NCBI GenBank assembly: GCA_964458385.1
Contig: CAYWIS010000144.1
Span: 1-16,063 of the forward strand
DNA length: 16,063 nucleotides
Source of the DNA: JAHWKS01 sp964458385
GTDB taxonomy: Bacteria; Planctomycetota; Planctomycetia; Pirellulales; Pirellulaceae
Direction of reading: 5' to 3'
The notes under the pieces are model-generated. The model ran no database searches. It was given only the letters and a program-made list of their open reading frames with translations, and was not told the DNA's origin. Below are positions 1 through 7,438 of this stretch, one piece after another (positions within the stretch are counted from its first letter, which is position 1; every line of letters starts with the position of its first letter). Both the position numbers and the translations under genes were made by a program.

Positions 1-873
1 CGCGTCGGCGCCGGCGGCGATCAAATCGCGCGTTCCTTCGCCCGTGGCCACATTGCCGGCGATGACATCAATGTCCCATTGTCGTTTGATTTCCTTAACC
101 GTCTCGATGACGTTGGCCGAATGGCCGTGCGCGCTATCGACGACGAGCACATCCACGCCGTTTTGGATCAGGCTTTCGGCCCGCTCCAGGTCGAAAACTC
201 CAACGGCCGCCCCCACGCGCAAGCGCCCACGGCGGTCTTTGCACGCCTGGGGGAACCGCTTCATCATGTCGATGTCGCGAATCGTGATGAGTCCCGTTAG
301 TTTGTATGATTCGTCAACCAGCAGAAGTTTCTCCACCTTTTTTTCCGTCAAAATCCGCTCGGCCTCTTCCAGCGTTACGGTTCCGGTGGCTGTTACCAGG
401 TTTTCTTTGCTCATGACCTGCGAAATCGGTTGATCGCTGTTTTCCAGAAATCGCAGATCGCGCCGGGTAAGAATTCCCACCAAGCGCCCGTCTTTGGTGG
501 TAATCGGAACCCCCGAGATGTTATGCTGATCCATCGTCTCGCGGGCTTGGGCGACCGAGGCTTCGGGCCGCAGCGTAATGGGATCTTCAATGATTCCGTT
601 GGCGCTGCGTTTGACCTTGTAGACCTCTTCGGTCTGGTGCTGGATCGTCATGTTCTTGTGAATTACGCCCAGCCCCCCCTCTTTGGCGAGAGCGATAGCC
701 ATGGCGGCCTCGGTGACCGTATCCATGGGGGAGCTTACTAAGGGGATATTGAGCGTAATCCGCTTGGTCAGTTGGGTGCGAACATCCACCTCGGCGGGAA
801 CCACATCGCTGTAGCGGGGCTCCAAAAGCACATCGTCGAACGTGATTGCGGTGTATTTGATCTTCTCTTGCAT
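1..873 (-). CDS. guaB: IMP dehydrogenase, N-terminal 291 residues (cut by left edge)
   Basis: Oxidises IMP to XMP with NAD+, the first committed step of guanine nucleotide synthesis in the cytoplasm. Reading leftward from the ATG at 873-871, the protein begins MQEKIKYTAITFDDVLLEP, the standard GuaB start, followed by VSSPMDTVTEAAMAIA (residues 47-62). A tandem CBS (Bateman) region spans about residues 94-205 (SGVPITTKDGRLVGILT, then KLLLVDESYKLTGLITIRD). The barrel then resumes with CKDRRGRLRVGAAVG, DSAHGHS (246-252) and GNVAT (273-277). The frame is open to base 1, so the catalytic cysteine loop and flap lie outside the window. An AGGAAGGT ribosome binding site at 889-882 lies 8 bases before the start. 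The gene is divergent from the helicase. Identification is secure from multiple family motifs. Confidence 0.97.
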   Translation of the reverse strand, partial: MQEKIKYTAITFDDVLLEPRYSDVVPAEVDVRTQLTKRITLNIPLVSSPMDTVTEAAMAIALAKEGGLGVIHKNMTIQHQTEEVYKVKRSANGIIEDPITLRPEASVAQARETMDQHNISGVPITTKDGRLVGILTRRDLRFLENSDQPISQVMSKENLVTATGTVTLEEAERILTEKKVEKLLLVDESYKLTGLITIRDIDMMKRFPQACKDRRGRLRVGAAVGVFDLERAESLIQNGVDVLVVDSAHGHSANVIETVKEIKRQWDIDVIAGNVATGEGTRDLIAAGADA

Positions 874-919
874 CGACGAAGACCTTCCTAGGGCGGGAAA
901 GGGGCGAGTGAGAATAATC

Positions 920-953
920 CCGCATCCTATCACGATGCGGCGACGAATGTCGA
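920..953 (-). promoter_or_regulatory. Candidate guaB promoter with a dyad over the -10
   Basis: On the minus strand, a TCGACA -35 (953-948) and a TAGGAT -10 (929-924) are separated by 18 bases. The -10 is preceded by TGA, an extended -10 arrangement. Transcription would start near 917, giving a leader of about 44 bases. An inverted repeat, CCGCATC (920-926) and GATGCGG (934-940) with a 7-base gap, brackets the -10 and could be an operator. The promoter is inferred from consensus only, and the dyad is seen directly. Confidence 0.5.
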
Positions 954-1133
954 GGGTCCGCCTTGCAGTCGTCGCGGAAAACCGTTCTGCTACAACCGAG
1001 AGCCCAACGCCCCGCAATTCAGGGCGCCATCTTGGCGAAAACACCGCGTTTCGTTCGTGGCCCCCGCCAGGGAAATCTCCCTAGCCGCCAGCGATCCACG
1101 CCGCCTGCCGTTGCACGAAAGACGAGATTCATC

Positions 1134-3644
1134 ATGCCCGACGCCCTCTCGCGCGATCAAATCGCCGCCGCCTATTTCGAGCAGCTTCCCTATGCTCCCT
1201 ACCCGGTTCAGGAAGAGGCGCTCTTGGCTTGGTTCACCTCGAACGAGGGGGTGTTGGTGTGCGCTCCGACCGGCACCGGTAAAACGCTCATTGCCGAAGC
1301 CGCCATGTTTGAAGCGCTGCACACGGGGACCGTGGCTTACTACACCACGCCGCTGATTGCGCTGACCGAACAGAAGTTTCATGAAATGCAGGAAGCGGCG
1401 ATCCGGTGGGGGTTTTCTCCCGACGACGTGGGCCTGGTGACCGGCAACCGCAAGGTCAACCCCGATGCTCGCGTGCTGGTGGTCGTCGCCGAAATCTTGC
1501 TCAATCGCCTGCTCCACCCGGGGGCGTTCGATTTCTCGCAGGTGTCGGCCGTGGTGATGGACGAGTTCCATAGCTTTAACGATCCCGAACGCGGCGTAGT
1601 TTGGGAGTTGACTCTGGGCTTGCTGCCGCCGCACGTACGCTTGCTTCTGCTTTCGGCCACGGTGGGCAACTCGCTGGAATTTGTGAATTGGCTCGCCCGT
1701 AGTCACAACCGCAAGGTCGAGCTCGTGCAAAGCACCGAGCGGAAAGTGCCGCTGGTGTACCAATGGGTGGGAGATCAGTTGTTGACGGAACAACTGGAAA
1801 TTATGGCCCGCGGCGATGAAGAAGACCGCTTCACGCCGGCTCTGGTGTTTTGCTTCAATCGCGAGGAATGCTGGACCGTTGCGGAACAGCTCAAAGGCAA
1901 GCGGCTGATAAGCGACCGGCAACAAGCCCTGCTGGCCGAGCAGTTGCAGAAGTACGACTGGTCGCAGGGGGCGGGGCCGAAACTGAAGCAACTCCTGATG
2001 CGCGGCGTAGGCGTCCACCATGCCGGCGTGCTGCCGAAGTACCGGCGAATTGTGGAAGATCTCTTTCAACGCAAGTTGCTTTCGGTGGCGGTCTGCACCG
2101 AAACGCTGTCGGCGGGAATTAACCTGCCGGCCAGGTCGGTCGTGCTGCCTTCCATTGTGAAAGGGCCACCCGACAAGAAACGTGTAATTGAGCCCTCAAC
2201 GGCGCATCAGATCTTCGGCCGCGCTGGCCGCCCTCAATACGACTCGCGCGGTTACGTCTTTGTGCTGGCTCATGAAGACGACGTGAAGTTGGAGCGCTGG
2301 CGGGCCAAGTACGATCAGATTCCCGAAGACACCAAAGACCCTGGGCTGCTCAAAGCCAAAAAGGCGCTGAAGAAGAAGATGCCGCGGCGCCGCGAGGGCG
2401 AAACGTATTGGACCGAAGCGCAGTTTGAACGGCTGCGCGACGCCGCGCCCGCACGCTTGATGAGCCGGGGGCCGCTTCCCTGGCGACTGCTGGCGTACAT
2501 GCTCAAGGCGTCGCCCGAGGTGGAGCCCATTCGCGAACTGGTAAGCAAACGGCTTATGGACGACAAGCGGTTGGAGCAGCAACAAAAGATGCTTCACCGG
2601 ATGCTGCTCACCTTGTGGCGCGCCGGGTATGTTGAGCTGGAGCCGCATCCGCCGCGGCATCTAACCGACAAAGCCGAAGCGAGCGAGCAGCCGGCCTCAA
2701 GCGCTGCCGCGGGCGAAACGCCGCCTACGCCCGAGCCGAAGCTAGGGGCGTTTGGCTCCTTGTTGCAAGAAGCGATACGCGATCCCCAAACCCCAGCATC
2801 CACCGCAAAGTCGGGGGCTAAGCCAGCGCCGACCACGAAAGCACCCGCGGCCGAGGCCCCGGCGACCTATGTTCCCCAGTTCGCCTACCCCACGCCGTCG
2901 TTGGATCACTTGCTGGTGTTTCGAAGTGTGAATCCGCTCTACGGCGTTTTCCTGGTGAACCAACTAGGCATTGCCGACCAGGCCGAGAGGATGCAGGCTT
3001 GGGAAAGCGTGCTTGAGTTGCCAAGGTCCATCGCCTGGCAACTACGGCCGCCGCCACACGAGGAATTGCCCCCGGGACCGTTGGCCACGTTACGACTCGA
3101 CGGAGAACTGCTGCGGCTAGGACTGGCGACGGCTGAGCAACTGGTCGGCCAAAGCAAAGAAGAAGAGGACGAACGCCGCAACCGATCGTTCTACGAGGAG
3201 CAACCGCCGCGCGTGCTGACGCTGGCCGAAAAGCTTCGCATGCTTTTTGATTATGAGTTCCCCGGCGTGCACGATCTTTCCACAAACGCCGTCTGGGCGG
3301 CCGGCGAGTTCTTGGAGTTTGGCGACTTCAACAAGTACATCACCAGCAAGGGGTTGCAAAAGCAAGAAGGGATGATCTTTCGGCACCTCTTGCGGCTTAT
3401 CTTGCTGCTGGCCGAGTTTCAGCAAATTGCGCCAGCCGAAGTCGATCACGACGTATGGCGGGCCGAGCTGCAAGAAATTTCCGACCGGATTACAGCCGCG
3501 TGCCGGGTGGTCGATCCGACCAGCACCGATCTGGCCCTAGAGCAAGCCAAGCATGTGGCCGAAGATGAACCAGCGCCGGAACCCGTCGCCGAAGCGACCG
3601 TTGTTGAACGGCCCCACGTCTTTGGCGAAGGCGTCTTCGACTAA
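1134..3644 (+). CDS. Ski2/Mtr4-like DEAD/DEAH-box helicase
   Basis: An ATP-dependent superfamily 2 nucleic-acid helicase of 836 residues. Motifs in order: Walker A APTGTGKT (44-51), Ia TTPLIAL (71-77), Ib VVAEILLNRLL (117-127), II DEFH (143-146), III SAT (174-176), IV ALVFCFNREE (236-245), then HHAGVLPKYRR (295-305), a Ski2-family signature, V TETLSAGINLPARSVV (322-337) and VI QIFGRAGR (359-366). An Ala/Pro-rich linker lies near residues 510-585. The C-terminus (about 715-765) has EGMIFRHLLRLILLLAEF, which resembles the DSHCT segment of Mtr4/Ski2. The frame extends upstream to 963, but MPDALSRDQI is chosen because the extension is basic and low in conservation character. RNA remodelling or decay is the likely role by family. 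The substrate is unknown. Confidence 0.9.
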   Translation: MPDALSRDQIAAAYFEQLPYAPYPVQEEALLAWFTSNEGVLVCAPTGTGKTLIAEAAMFEALHTGTVAYYTTPLIALTEQKFHEMQEAAIRWGFSPDDVGLVTGNRKVNPDARVLVVVAEILLNRLLHPGAFDFSQVSAVVMDEFHSFNDPERGVVWELTLGLLPPHVRLLLLSATVGNSLEFVNWLARSHNRKVELVQSTERKVPLVYQWVGDQLLTEQLEIMARGDEEDRFTPALVFCFNREECWTVAEQLKGKRLISDRQQALLAEQLQKYDWSQGAGPKLKQLLMRGVGVHHAGVLPKYRRIVEDLFQRKLLSVAVCTETLSAGINLPARSVVLPSIVKGPPDKKRVIEPSTAHQIFGRAGRPQYDSRGYVFVLAHEDDVKLERWRAKYDQIPEDTKDPGLLKAKKALKKKMPRRREGETYWTEAQFERLRDAAPARLMSRGPLPWRLLAYMLKASPEVEPIRELVSKRLMDDKRLEQQQKMLHRMLLTLWRAGYVELEPHPPRHLTDKAEASEQPASSAAAGETPPTPEPKLGAFGSLLQEAIRDPQTPASTAKSGAKPAPTTKAPAAEAPATYVPQFAYPTPSLDHLLVFRSVNPLYGVFLVNQLGIADQAERMQAWESVLELPRSIAWQLRPPPHEELPPGPLATLRLDGELLRLGLATAEQLVGQSKEEEDERRNRSFYEEQPPRVLTLAEKLRMLFDYEFPGVHDLSTNAVWAAGEFLEFGDFNKYITSKGLQKQEGMIFRHLLRLILLLAEFQQIAPAEVDHDVWRAELQEISDRITAACRVVDPTSTDLALEQAKHVAEDEPAPEPVAEATVVERPHVFGEGVFD

Positions 3645-3970
3645 GCACAACCCAAGGCCCTGAGAGAACGCAGTGCGGTTATACCAGGATCGCCAGGCCG
3701 TGCGGCCATCTCCCCCTTGTTGCAAAAGCTCGAAGTTGTGGACCGGCGGCGGAACGGGTCTTCCGCTGAACGATTCGCCCACTTCGACGCGCGGCCAACG
3801 CCGTAACCAGGAAACTCCGCTCTACCAGATAGGGGACGACAACAGGTCGAACTTGGAAGATGAAGCGGCTTTGCGGGCGTGCTTGCCGCTTCAAGGGCGA
3901 CTGGTAAAATCAGTTCCCGTGGCCTTTCTTGAATCACGAATCGCCCTTTGCTCTCAGCCATTCCTCCTTT
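3645..3970 (+). other. 326-base intergenic region, helicase to pyrB
   Basis: No convincing coding frame, tRNA or known small RNA was recognised here. A short frame at 3673-3978 gives a composition unlike a real protein. The region holds the pyrB promoter candidate near its right end. No strong terminator follows the helicase. The only tight dyad, GGCCG-TG-CGGCC near 3696-3707, has too small a loop and no T run. Confidence 0.6.
3883..3910 (+). promoter_or_regulatory. Candidate pyrB promoter
   Basis: A TTGCCG -35 (3883-3888) and a TAAAAT -10 (3905-3910) are spaced by 16 bases. The -10 is preceded by TGG, making it an extended -10. Transcription would start near 3917, giving a leader of about 54 bases before the ATG at 3971. 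No UTP-type attenuator (hairpin plus T run) is visible in this short leader. The call rests on consensus only. Confidence 0.5.
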
Positions 3971-4933
3971 ATGACTGACTCCGCCTCCGAGTTTGCCACC
4001 GTGCCCGAAACCTGGACCCGACGGCACGTGTTGGACTTGGAAAGTCTATCGGCGGATGAGATTCGTCTGATCCTGGACACCGCGATGCGTTTCAAGCGGG
4101 CCACAGGCGGATGCCGCGACAAGCTGCCGCTGTTGCAGGGACGGACCATCGCCAATTTGTTTTTTGAAAACTCCACACGCACACGCAATAGCTTCTCGCT
4201 GGCGGCGCGCCGGCTCGGCGCCGATACGGTCGAATTCACAGCGGCCGGCAGCAGTGTGGCCAAAGGTGAATCGCTGATCGATACGGCGAAAACCATCGAG
4301 GCGATGAACGTCGATGTGGCGATCGTCCGCCATCGCACCCCGGGAGTGCCGTATCTCTTGTCCAATGCCCTGCGGTGTTCGGTCGTCAATGCGGGCGATG
4401 GCGCGCATGAGCATCCCACCCAAGGGTTGCTCGACATTATGACGATCTGCGAACACCGCGGCGACGTGGCGGGCAAAACGGTGGCCCTAGTGGGCGACAT
4501 TGCCCATAGCCGCACGGCCCGGTCAAACATTTGGGGGCTCAAGAAGCTTGGCGCCCATGTGATTGTTTGCGGGCCCGCTACGCTTGTTTCCCGCCGTTGG
4601 GAAGAGCTTGGGGTGGAAGTGGCCTACCACCTGGACGAAATTCTGCCCCGGTGCGACGTGCTCAACTTGCTGCGCATTCAATTTGAACGGCAAGCGACGC
4701 GACCATTCCCCTCGGTGCGCGAGTACACCTTGTTGTACGCCATGAATGGCCGACGGATGGCCCGAGCCAAGAGCGACATTTTGATCATGGCGCCCGGACC
4801 GATTAACCGTGGCGTGGAAATTACCCCCGACGTGGCCGACGGGCCGCAATCGGTGATCCTGAACCAAGTGACCAACGGGCTGGCGGTTCGGATGGCGGTG
4901 CTCTGGCTGCTGTGCGGTCGGCGGAGCGGATAA
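3971..4933 (+). CDS. pyrB: Aspartate carbamoyltransferase, catalytic chain
   Basis: Condenses carbamoyl phosphate with aspartate to N-carbamoylaspartate, the committed step of pyrimidine synthesis. The 320-residue length fits the family (about 300-330). Motifs: FFENSTRTRNSF (64-75), which holds the carbamoyl-phosphate site STRTR (68-72), SSVAKGES with K98, HPTQGLLD (148-155), VGDIAHSRTARSN (174-186), LLRIQFER (233-240) and PGPINRGVEI (275-284). The usual MHPGP reads MAPGP (273-277), so the histidine is an alanine. The ATG at 3971 is chosen over a TTG at 3929, because the TTG extension lies close to the promoter and adds 14 unconserved residues. No Shine-Dalgarno is seen; the bases before the start read CCTCCTTT. 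No pyrI or pyrC neighbour is present here. Confidence 0.96.
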   Translation: MTDSASEFATVPETWTRRHVLDLESLSADEIRLILDTAMRFKRATGGCRDKLPLLQGRTIANLFFENSTRTRNSFSLAARRLGADTVEFTAAGSSVAKGESLIDTAKTIEAMNVDVAIVRHRTPGVPYLLSNALRCSVVNAGDGAHEHPTQGLLDIMTICEHRGDVAGKTVALVGDIAHSRTARSNIWGLKKLGAHVIVCGPATLVSRRWEELGVEVAYHLDEILPRCDVLNLLRIQFERQATRPFPSVREYTLLYAMNGRRMARAKSDILIMAPGPINRGVEITPDVADGPQSVILNQVTNGLAVRMAVLWLLCGRRSG

Positions 4934-5038
4934 CGCCAACCATCGAGGGGAACCGCAAGTTCTCCCACGGCCCCGTTGCGGTGCGCGGTTTGCACTTTAC
5001 GAAGGTGTCCTTACTCGTTTTCACCTCTCAAGGGGTCG

Positions 5039-5614
5039 ATGTCGCCGTCGACTGGGACTCCCGAGGAACGCCGCCCCGCTCTGCGGCCTCCGCAGTTCCG
5101 TTTGTCTACCTTGCTGGTAGGGGTGGGTTTTCTCTGCGCCGTGATGGCCGTCTACCACTGGATTGGACCGATTGGCGCCTTTGCGCTGATGATGCTGATT
5201 TTCCTCATCTTTGCGCATATCTCGGGCAATGCGCTGGGCATGCAGCTTCGCAGCCATGGCGATCAACCGGTTGACGAACTCGACCGGCCACTGCACGATC
5301 CCCCGCGATATTGCAAGGCGATTGCCAATCCAACGGCGCCAAGCCGTTTGCGTGAGCACCGCCGGCTTGGCCTATTGCTGGCGGCGATTGTTCTACTGAC
5401 GATGGCCCTTTCCGCTGTCGGAGGCATATGGTGGACGCTGTACGGAGGGGATAAGCCGGCCCCGCTTCCCGAGGTGGTGCTGGCGGCTGTCGCCTTTGGC
5501 GTTCTCGGAGGCATAGGCGGGCTGACCATTGGCGGGTTTGTCGTGGTGGGTGTGAGCGCTTGGCGAGAAGCGGTGCAAGGCGCCCGCGCGTCCGACACTC
5601 CACGCTCGTTATGA
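5039..5614 (+). CDS. Small multi-pass membrane protein, function unknown
   Basis: A 191-residue protein of unrecognised function. After a short polar Pro/Arg-rich N-terminus comes FRLSTLLVGVGFLCAVMAV (20-38), a motif style common at the N-termini of small planctomycete membrane proteins. Hydrophobic segments are near residues 22-40, 44-64, 109-130 and 145-173, so about four membrane spans with a polar loop at 70-108. The last segment is glycine-rich (GVLGGIGGLTIGGFVVVG). The ATG at 5039 is preferred to the TTG at 4976 because AAGGGG (5030-5035) sits just ahead of it and the upstream codons give an unlikely Cys/Arg-rich stretch. It lies 105 bases after pyrB and may be co-transcribed with it, but nothing links the two functionally. 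Confidence 0.75.
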   Translation: MSPSTGTPEERRPALRPPQFRLSTLLVGVGFLCAVMAVYHWIGPIGAFALMMLIFLIFAHISGNALGMQLRSHGDQPVDELDRPLHDPPRYCKAIANPTAPSRLREHRRLGLLLAAIVLLTMALSAVGGIWWTLYGGDKPAPLPEVVLAAVAFGVLGGIGGLTIGGFVVVGVSAWREAVQGARASDTPRSL

Positions 5615-5722
5615 ACCTCCCAAGAGCGTAAAAACGGCCCTGGAACGGCCCCGTGGGCTTACTTCCCAAGTGGCAATTTCCTGGATTCTTCCGCTTCCGA
5701 TCGTGCGTTTTCGGCTCATTTG

Positions 5723-5731
5723 TGGTATTAT
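5723..5731 (+). promoter_or_regulatory. Candidate extended -10 of the Gfo/Idh/MocA gene
   Basis: TGG followed by TATTAT (-10 at 5726-5731) forms an extended -10. The matching -35 position (GTGCGT near 5703) is weak. The predicted leader is about 74 bases. The element resembles the TGG-TAAAAT element ahead of pyrB. Confidence 0.35.
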
Positions 5732-5783
5732 GGCGTTCCATCGTTGGCGCCGCCTTCTAGCCATACCTCGGTTGCCGTAGTCC

Positions 5784-5804
5784 CTCCTTATCCTTCCCAG
5801 GAGA
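5784..5804 (+). promoter_or_regulatory. Ribosome binding site facing an upstream complement
   Basis: The Shine-Dalgarno AGGAGA (5799-5804) is 7 bases before the ATG at 5812 and fixes that start. A perfect complement, CTCCT, lies at 5784-5788, so CTCCT and AGGAG (5799-5803) could form a 5-base-pair stem with a 10-base loop that hides the site. The pairing is seen. Its use in regulation is inference. Confidence 0.45.
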
Positions 5805-5811
5805 TTCGCTC

Positions 5812-7266
5812 ATGGCGAAACGAACTCGCCGGCAGTTTTTGGAAGATTCCATGTTCGCAGCCGCTGCCGCGGCAGCCGTCGGCTCGGCCTCTCCGCTGTT
5901 GGCCGACGAGTCGGAACCGCAAAGCTCTAGCCCCAACGAACGTTTGAGCGTGGCGGTGGTGGGCGTTCGCGGTCGCGGCGGCAGTCACATTAGCGCTTTT
6001 GCTGGCCGCAAGGATACAGAAGTAACCTACATTTGCGACGCGGACCGCGACATCGGAATGCAGCGGGCCAAGGAAGTAGGCAAGCGACAAGGTCGTGAAC
6101 CCAAGTTCGAGGAAGACCTGCGCAAGGTGCTGGAAGACAAGAGCGTCGATATTGTCAGCATCGCCACGCCGAACCATTGGCACGCTCTGGGCGCCATTTG
6201 GGCGATTCAAGCCGGCAAAGACGTCTACTTGGAAAAGCCGGTTAGCCATAACGTGAGCGAGGGCCGCCGAATTGTGGAGGCCGCCCGCAAGTACGGCAAG
6301 ATTGTGCAAACGGGTACGCAGTCGCGGGCCAATCCTGGCATGCGTGCGGCCATCGAGTTTGTGCAAAGCGGCGAGTTGGGTAAGTGCACCGTCGCTCGCG
6401 GCCTGTGCTACAAGCCACGCGGCTCGATCGGTCCCCGCGGCGAATACACTCCGCCGAAGTCGGTCAACTACGACTTGTGGCTTGGCCCGGCGCCGATGGC
6501 CCCCGTGACTCGTCCGCAGTTCCACTATGACTGGCACTGGCAGTGGGCCTACGGCAACGGCGACTTGGGCAACCAAGGGATTCACCAAATGGACCTGGCC
6601 CGTTGGGGCTTGGGCGTGAACGAACTGAGCCAAAGCGTGCTGAGCTACGGCGGCCGGTACGGATACGAGGACGCTGGCGAAACCGCCAACACCCAGGTGG
6701 TGATCCATAACTATGGCGACCGCTCGCTGGTGTTTGAAGTACGCGGCCTGCGGACCAAGGACCTCAAAGGCGCTAAGGTGGGCGTGATTTACGAAATGCC
6801 CGAAGGCTATGTTGTGATGAGCAGCTACTCGGGCGGCGCCGCCTTCGACAAGAACGGCAAGAAGATCCGTGAGTTCAGCGGCGAAGGCGACCACTTCGCC
6901 AACTTCCTGAAGGCGGTGCGGAGCCGCAAGGTGGAAGACCTCTACGCCGACATTGAGGAAGGCCACCTCTCGAGCGCTCTGTGCCACATGGGGAACATTT
7001 CGTACCTGCTGGGCCAGAACGTGCCGGTGGACGAAGCCCTTGAGCGGATTGAGGCCGTTGGCTCGTCTGATAACGAGAAAGAAACCTACCAGCGGACGCT
7101 GGAGCACCTCAAGGAGAACCAAGCGTTGCCGTCGGAAATCACGGTTGGCGCTCACCTGGTGTTTGATCCGAAGACCGAGACGTTCCCGGGCAATGAGAAA
7201 GCCAACGAGCTGCTCACCCGCGAATATCGCCGGCCGTTTGTGGTTCCCGCCGCTGGGCAGGTGTAA
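5812..7266 (+). CDS. Tat-exported Gfo/Idh/MocA-family oxidoreductase
   Basis: A 484-residue NAD(P)-dependent oxidoreductase, probably acting on a sugar or sugar-like substrate outside the cytoplasm. The N-terminus has a twin-arginine signal, KRTRRQFLEDSMFAAAAAAA, with likely cleavage near residues 30-31 (LLA-DE). The Rossmann fold begins SVAVVGVRGRGGSH (46-59). ATPNHWHA (118-125) and the family signature EKPVSHN (141-147) follow. The C-terminal half has WHWQWAYGNGDLGNQGIHQMD (241-261), a conserved block of this planctomycete-rich subfamily, with H258 as a candidate catalytic residue. The Tat signal fits export of a cofactor-bound folded protein. It is a single gene with its own promoter and terminator. 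The substrate cannot be deduced. Confidence 0.93.
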   Translation: MAKRTRRQFLEDSMFAAAAAAAVGSASPLLADESEPQSSSPNERLSVAVVGVRGRGGSHISAFAGRKDTEVTYICDADRDIGMQRAKEVGKRQGREPKFEEDLRKVLEDKSVDIVSIATPNHWHALGAIWAIQAGKDVYLEKPVSHNVSEGRRIVEAARKYGKIVQTGTQSRANPGMRAAIEFVQSGELGKCTVARGLCYKPRGSIGPRGEYTPPKSVNYDLWLGPAPMAPVTRPQFHYDWHWQWAYGNGDLGNQGIHQMDLARWGLGVNELSQSVLSYGGRYGYEDAGETANTQVVIHNYGDRSLVFEVRGLRTKDLKGAKVGVIYEMPEGYVVMSSYSGGAAFDKNGKKIREFSGEGDHFANFLKAVRSRKVEDLYADIEEGHLSSALCHMGNISYLLGQNVPVDEALERIEAVGSSDNEKETYQRTLEHLKENQALPSEITVGAHLVFDPKTETFPGNEKANELLTREYRRPFVVPAAGQV

Positions 7267-7288
7267 ACATACCCAGGCGATTAACTGG

Positions 7289-7321
7289 AAGGCGTCGGAC
7301 CTCCGTTCGGCGCCTTTTTTT
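7289..7321 (+). terminator. Intrinsic terminator of the Gfo/Idh/MocA gene
   Basis: AAGGCGTCGGA (7289-7299) pairs with TTCGGCGCCTT (7306-7316) through an 11-base stem with two G-T pairs and a 6-base loop. A run of seven T (7315-7321) follows. It lies 22 bases after the stop codon, which is standard geometry for a Rho-independent terminator. Confidence 0.85.
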
Positions 7322-7350
7322 CGTCACGGCGCTGGCCTGCCGTAGTGACG
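7322..7350 (+). repeat. Second inverted repeat right after the terminator
   Basis: CGTCACGGC (7322-7330) faces GCC-GTA-GTGACG (7339-7350), pairing except for a 3-base bulge, with an 8-base loop. It begins at the last base of the terminator T run and is on the hisS side. It could be a leader hairpin of hisS or a back-up terminator; no T run follows. Confidence 0.35.
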
Positions 7351-7397
7351 CGGCGTTGGCGCCAGGAAGATTCCCTGTTGCGATGACGCCGCACGGC

Positions 7398-7438
7398 CCT
7401 TTCTGGCGGCGTTACCCATCGGAAAGGATAGAGAATTG
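7398..7438 (+). promoter_or_regulatory. hisS leader: Shine-Dalgarno with complementary arm and TTG start
   Basis: AAAGGA (7423-7428) is 7 bases before the TTG at 7436-7438 and supports this non-ATG start. The site overlaps GAAAGG (7422-7427), whose exact complement CCTTTC lies at 7398-7403, so a 6-base-pair stem with an 18-base loop could cover it. No T-box features (for example the TGGNACC side) are present. Confidence 0.45.

Noticed and set aside
988..996. TGC-TACAAC extended -10 as a helicase promoter
   Set aside because: The only good -35 nearby (TTGCAG at 963-968) is 22 bases away, too far, and the leader would be about 130 bases.
963..1133. 57-codon N-terminal extension of the helicase frame
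   Set aside because: It is basic and low in complexity, begins inside the region shared with the guaB promoter, and conserved helicase sequence begins only after the ATG at 1134.
990..2069. 359-codon open frame on the minus strand opposite the helicase
   Set aside because: It is a shadow frame of the clear helicase gene; the translation shows no family motif and is His/Arg/Gln-rich.
3673..3978. 101-codon frame between helicase and pyrB
   Set aside because: No recognisable motif, Ser/Arg/Pro-rich composition, and it overlaps the pyrB promoter and start.
5628..5660. Possible terminator after the small membrane protein
   Set aside because: The ACGG/GGCC repeats do not form a good stem and no T run follows.
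5788..7155. 455-codon open frame on the minus strand opposite the oxidoreductase
   Set aside because: It is a shadow of a confidently identified gene, with composition typical of an antisense frame in GC-rich DNA.
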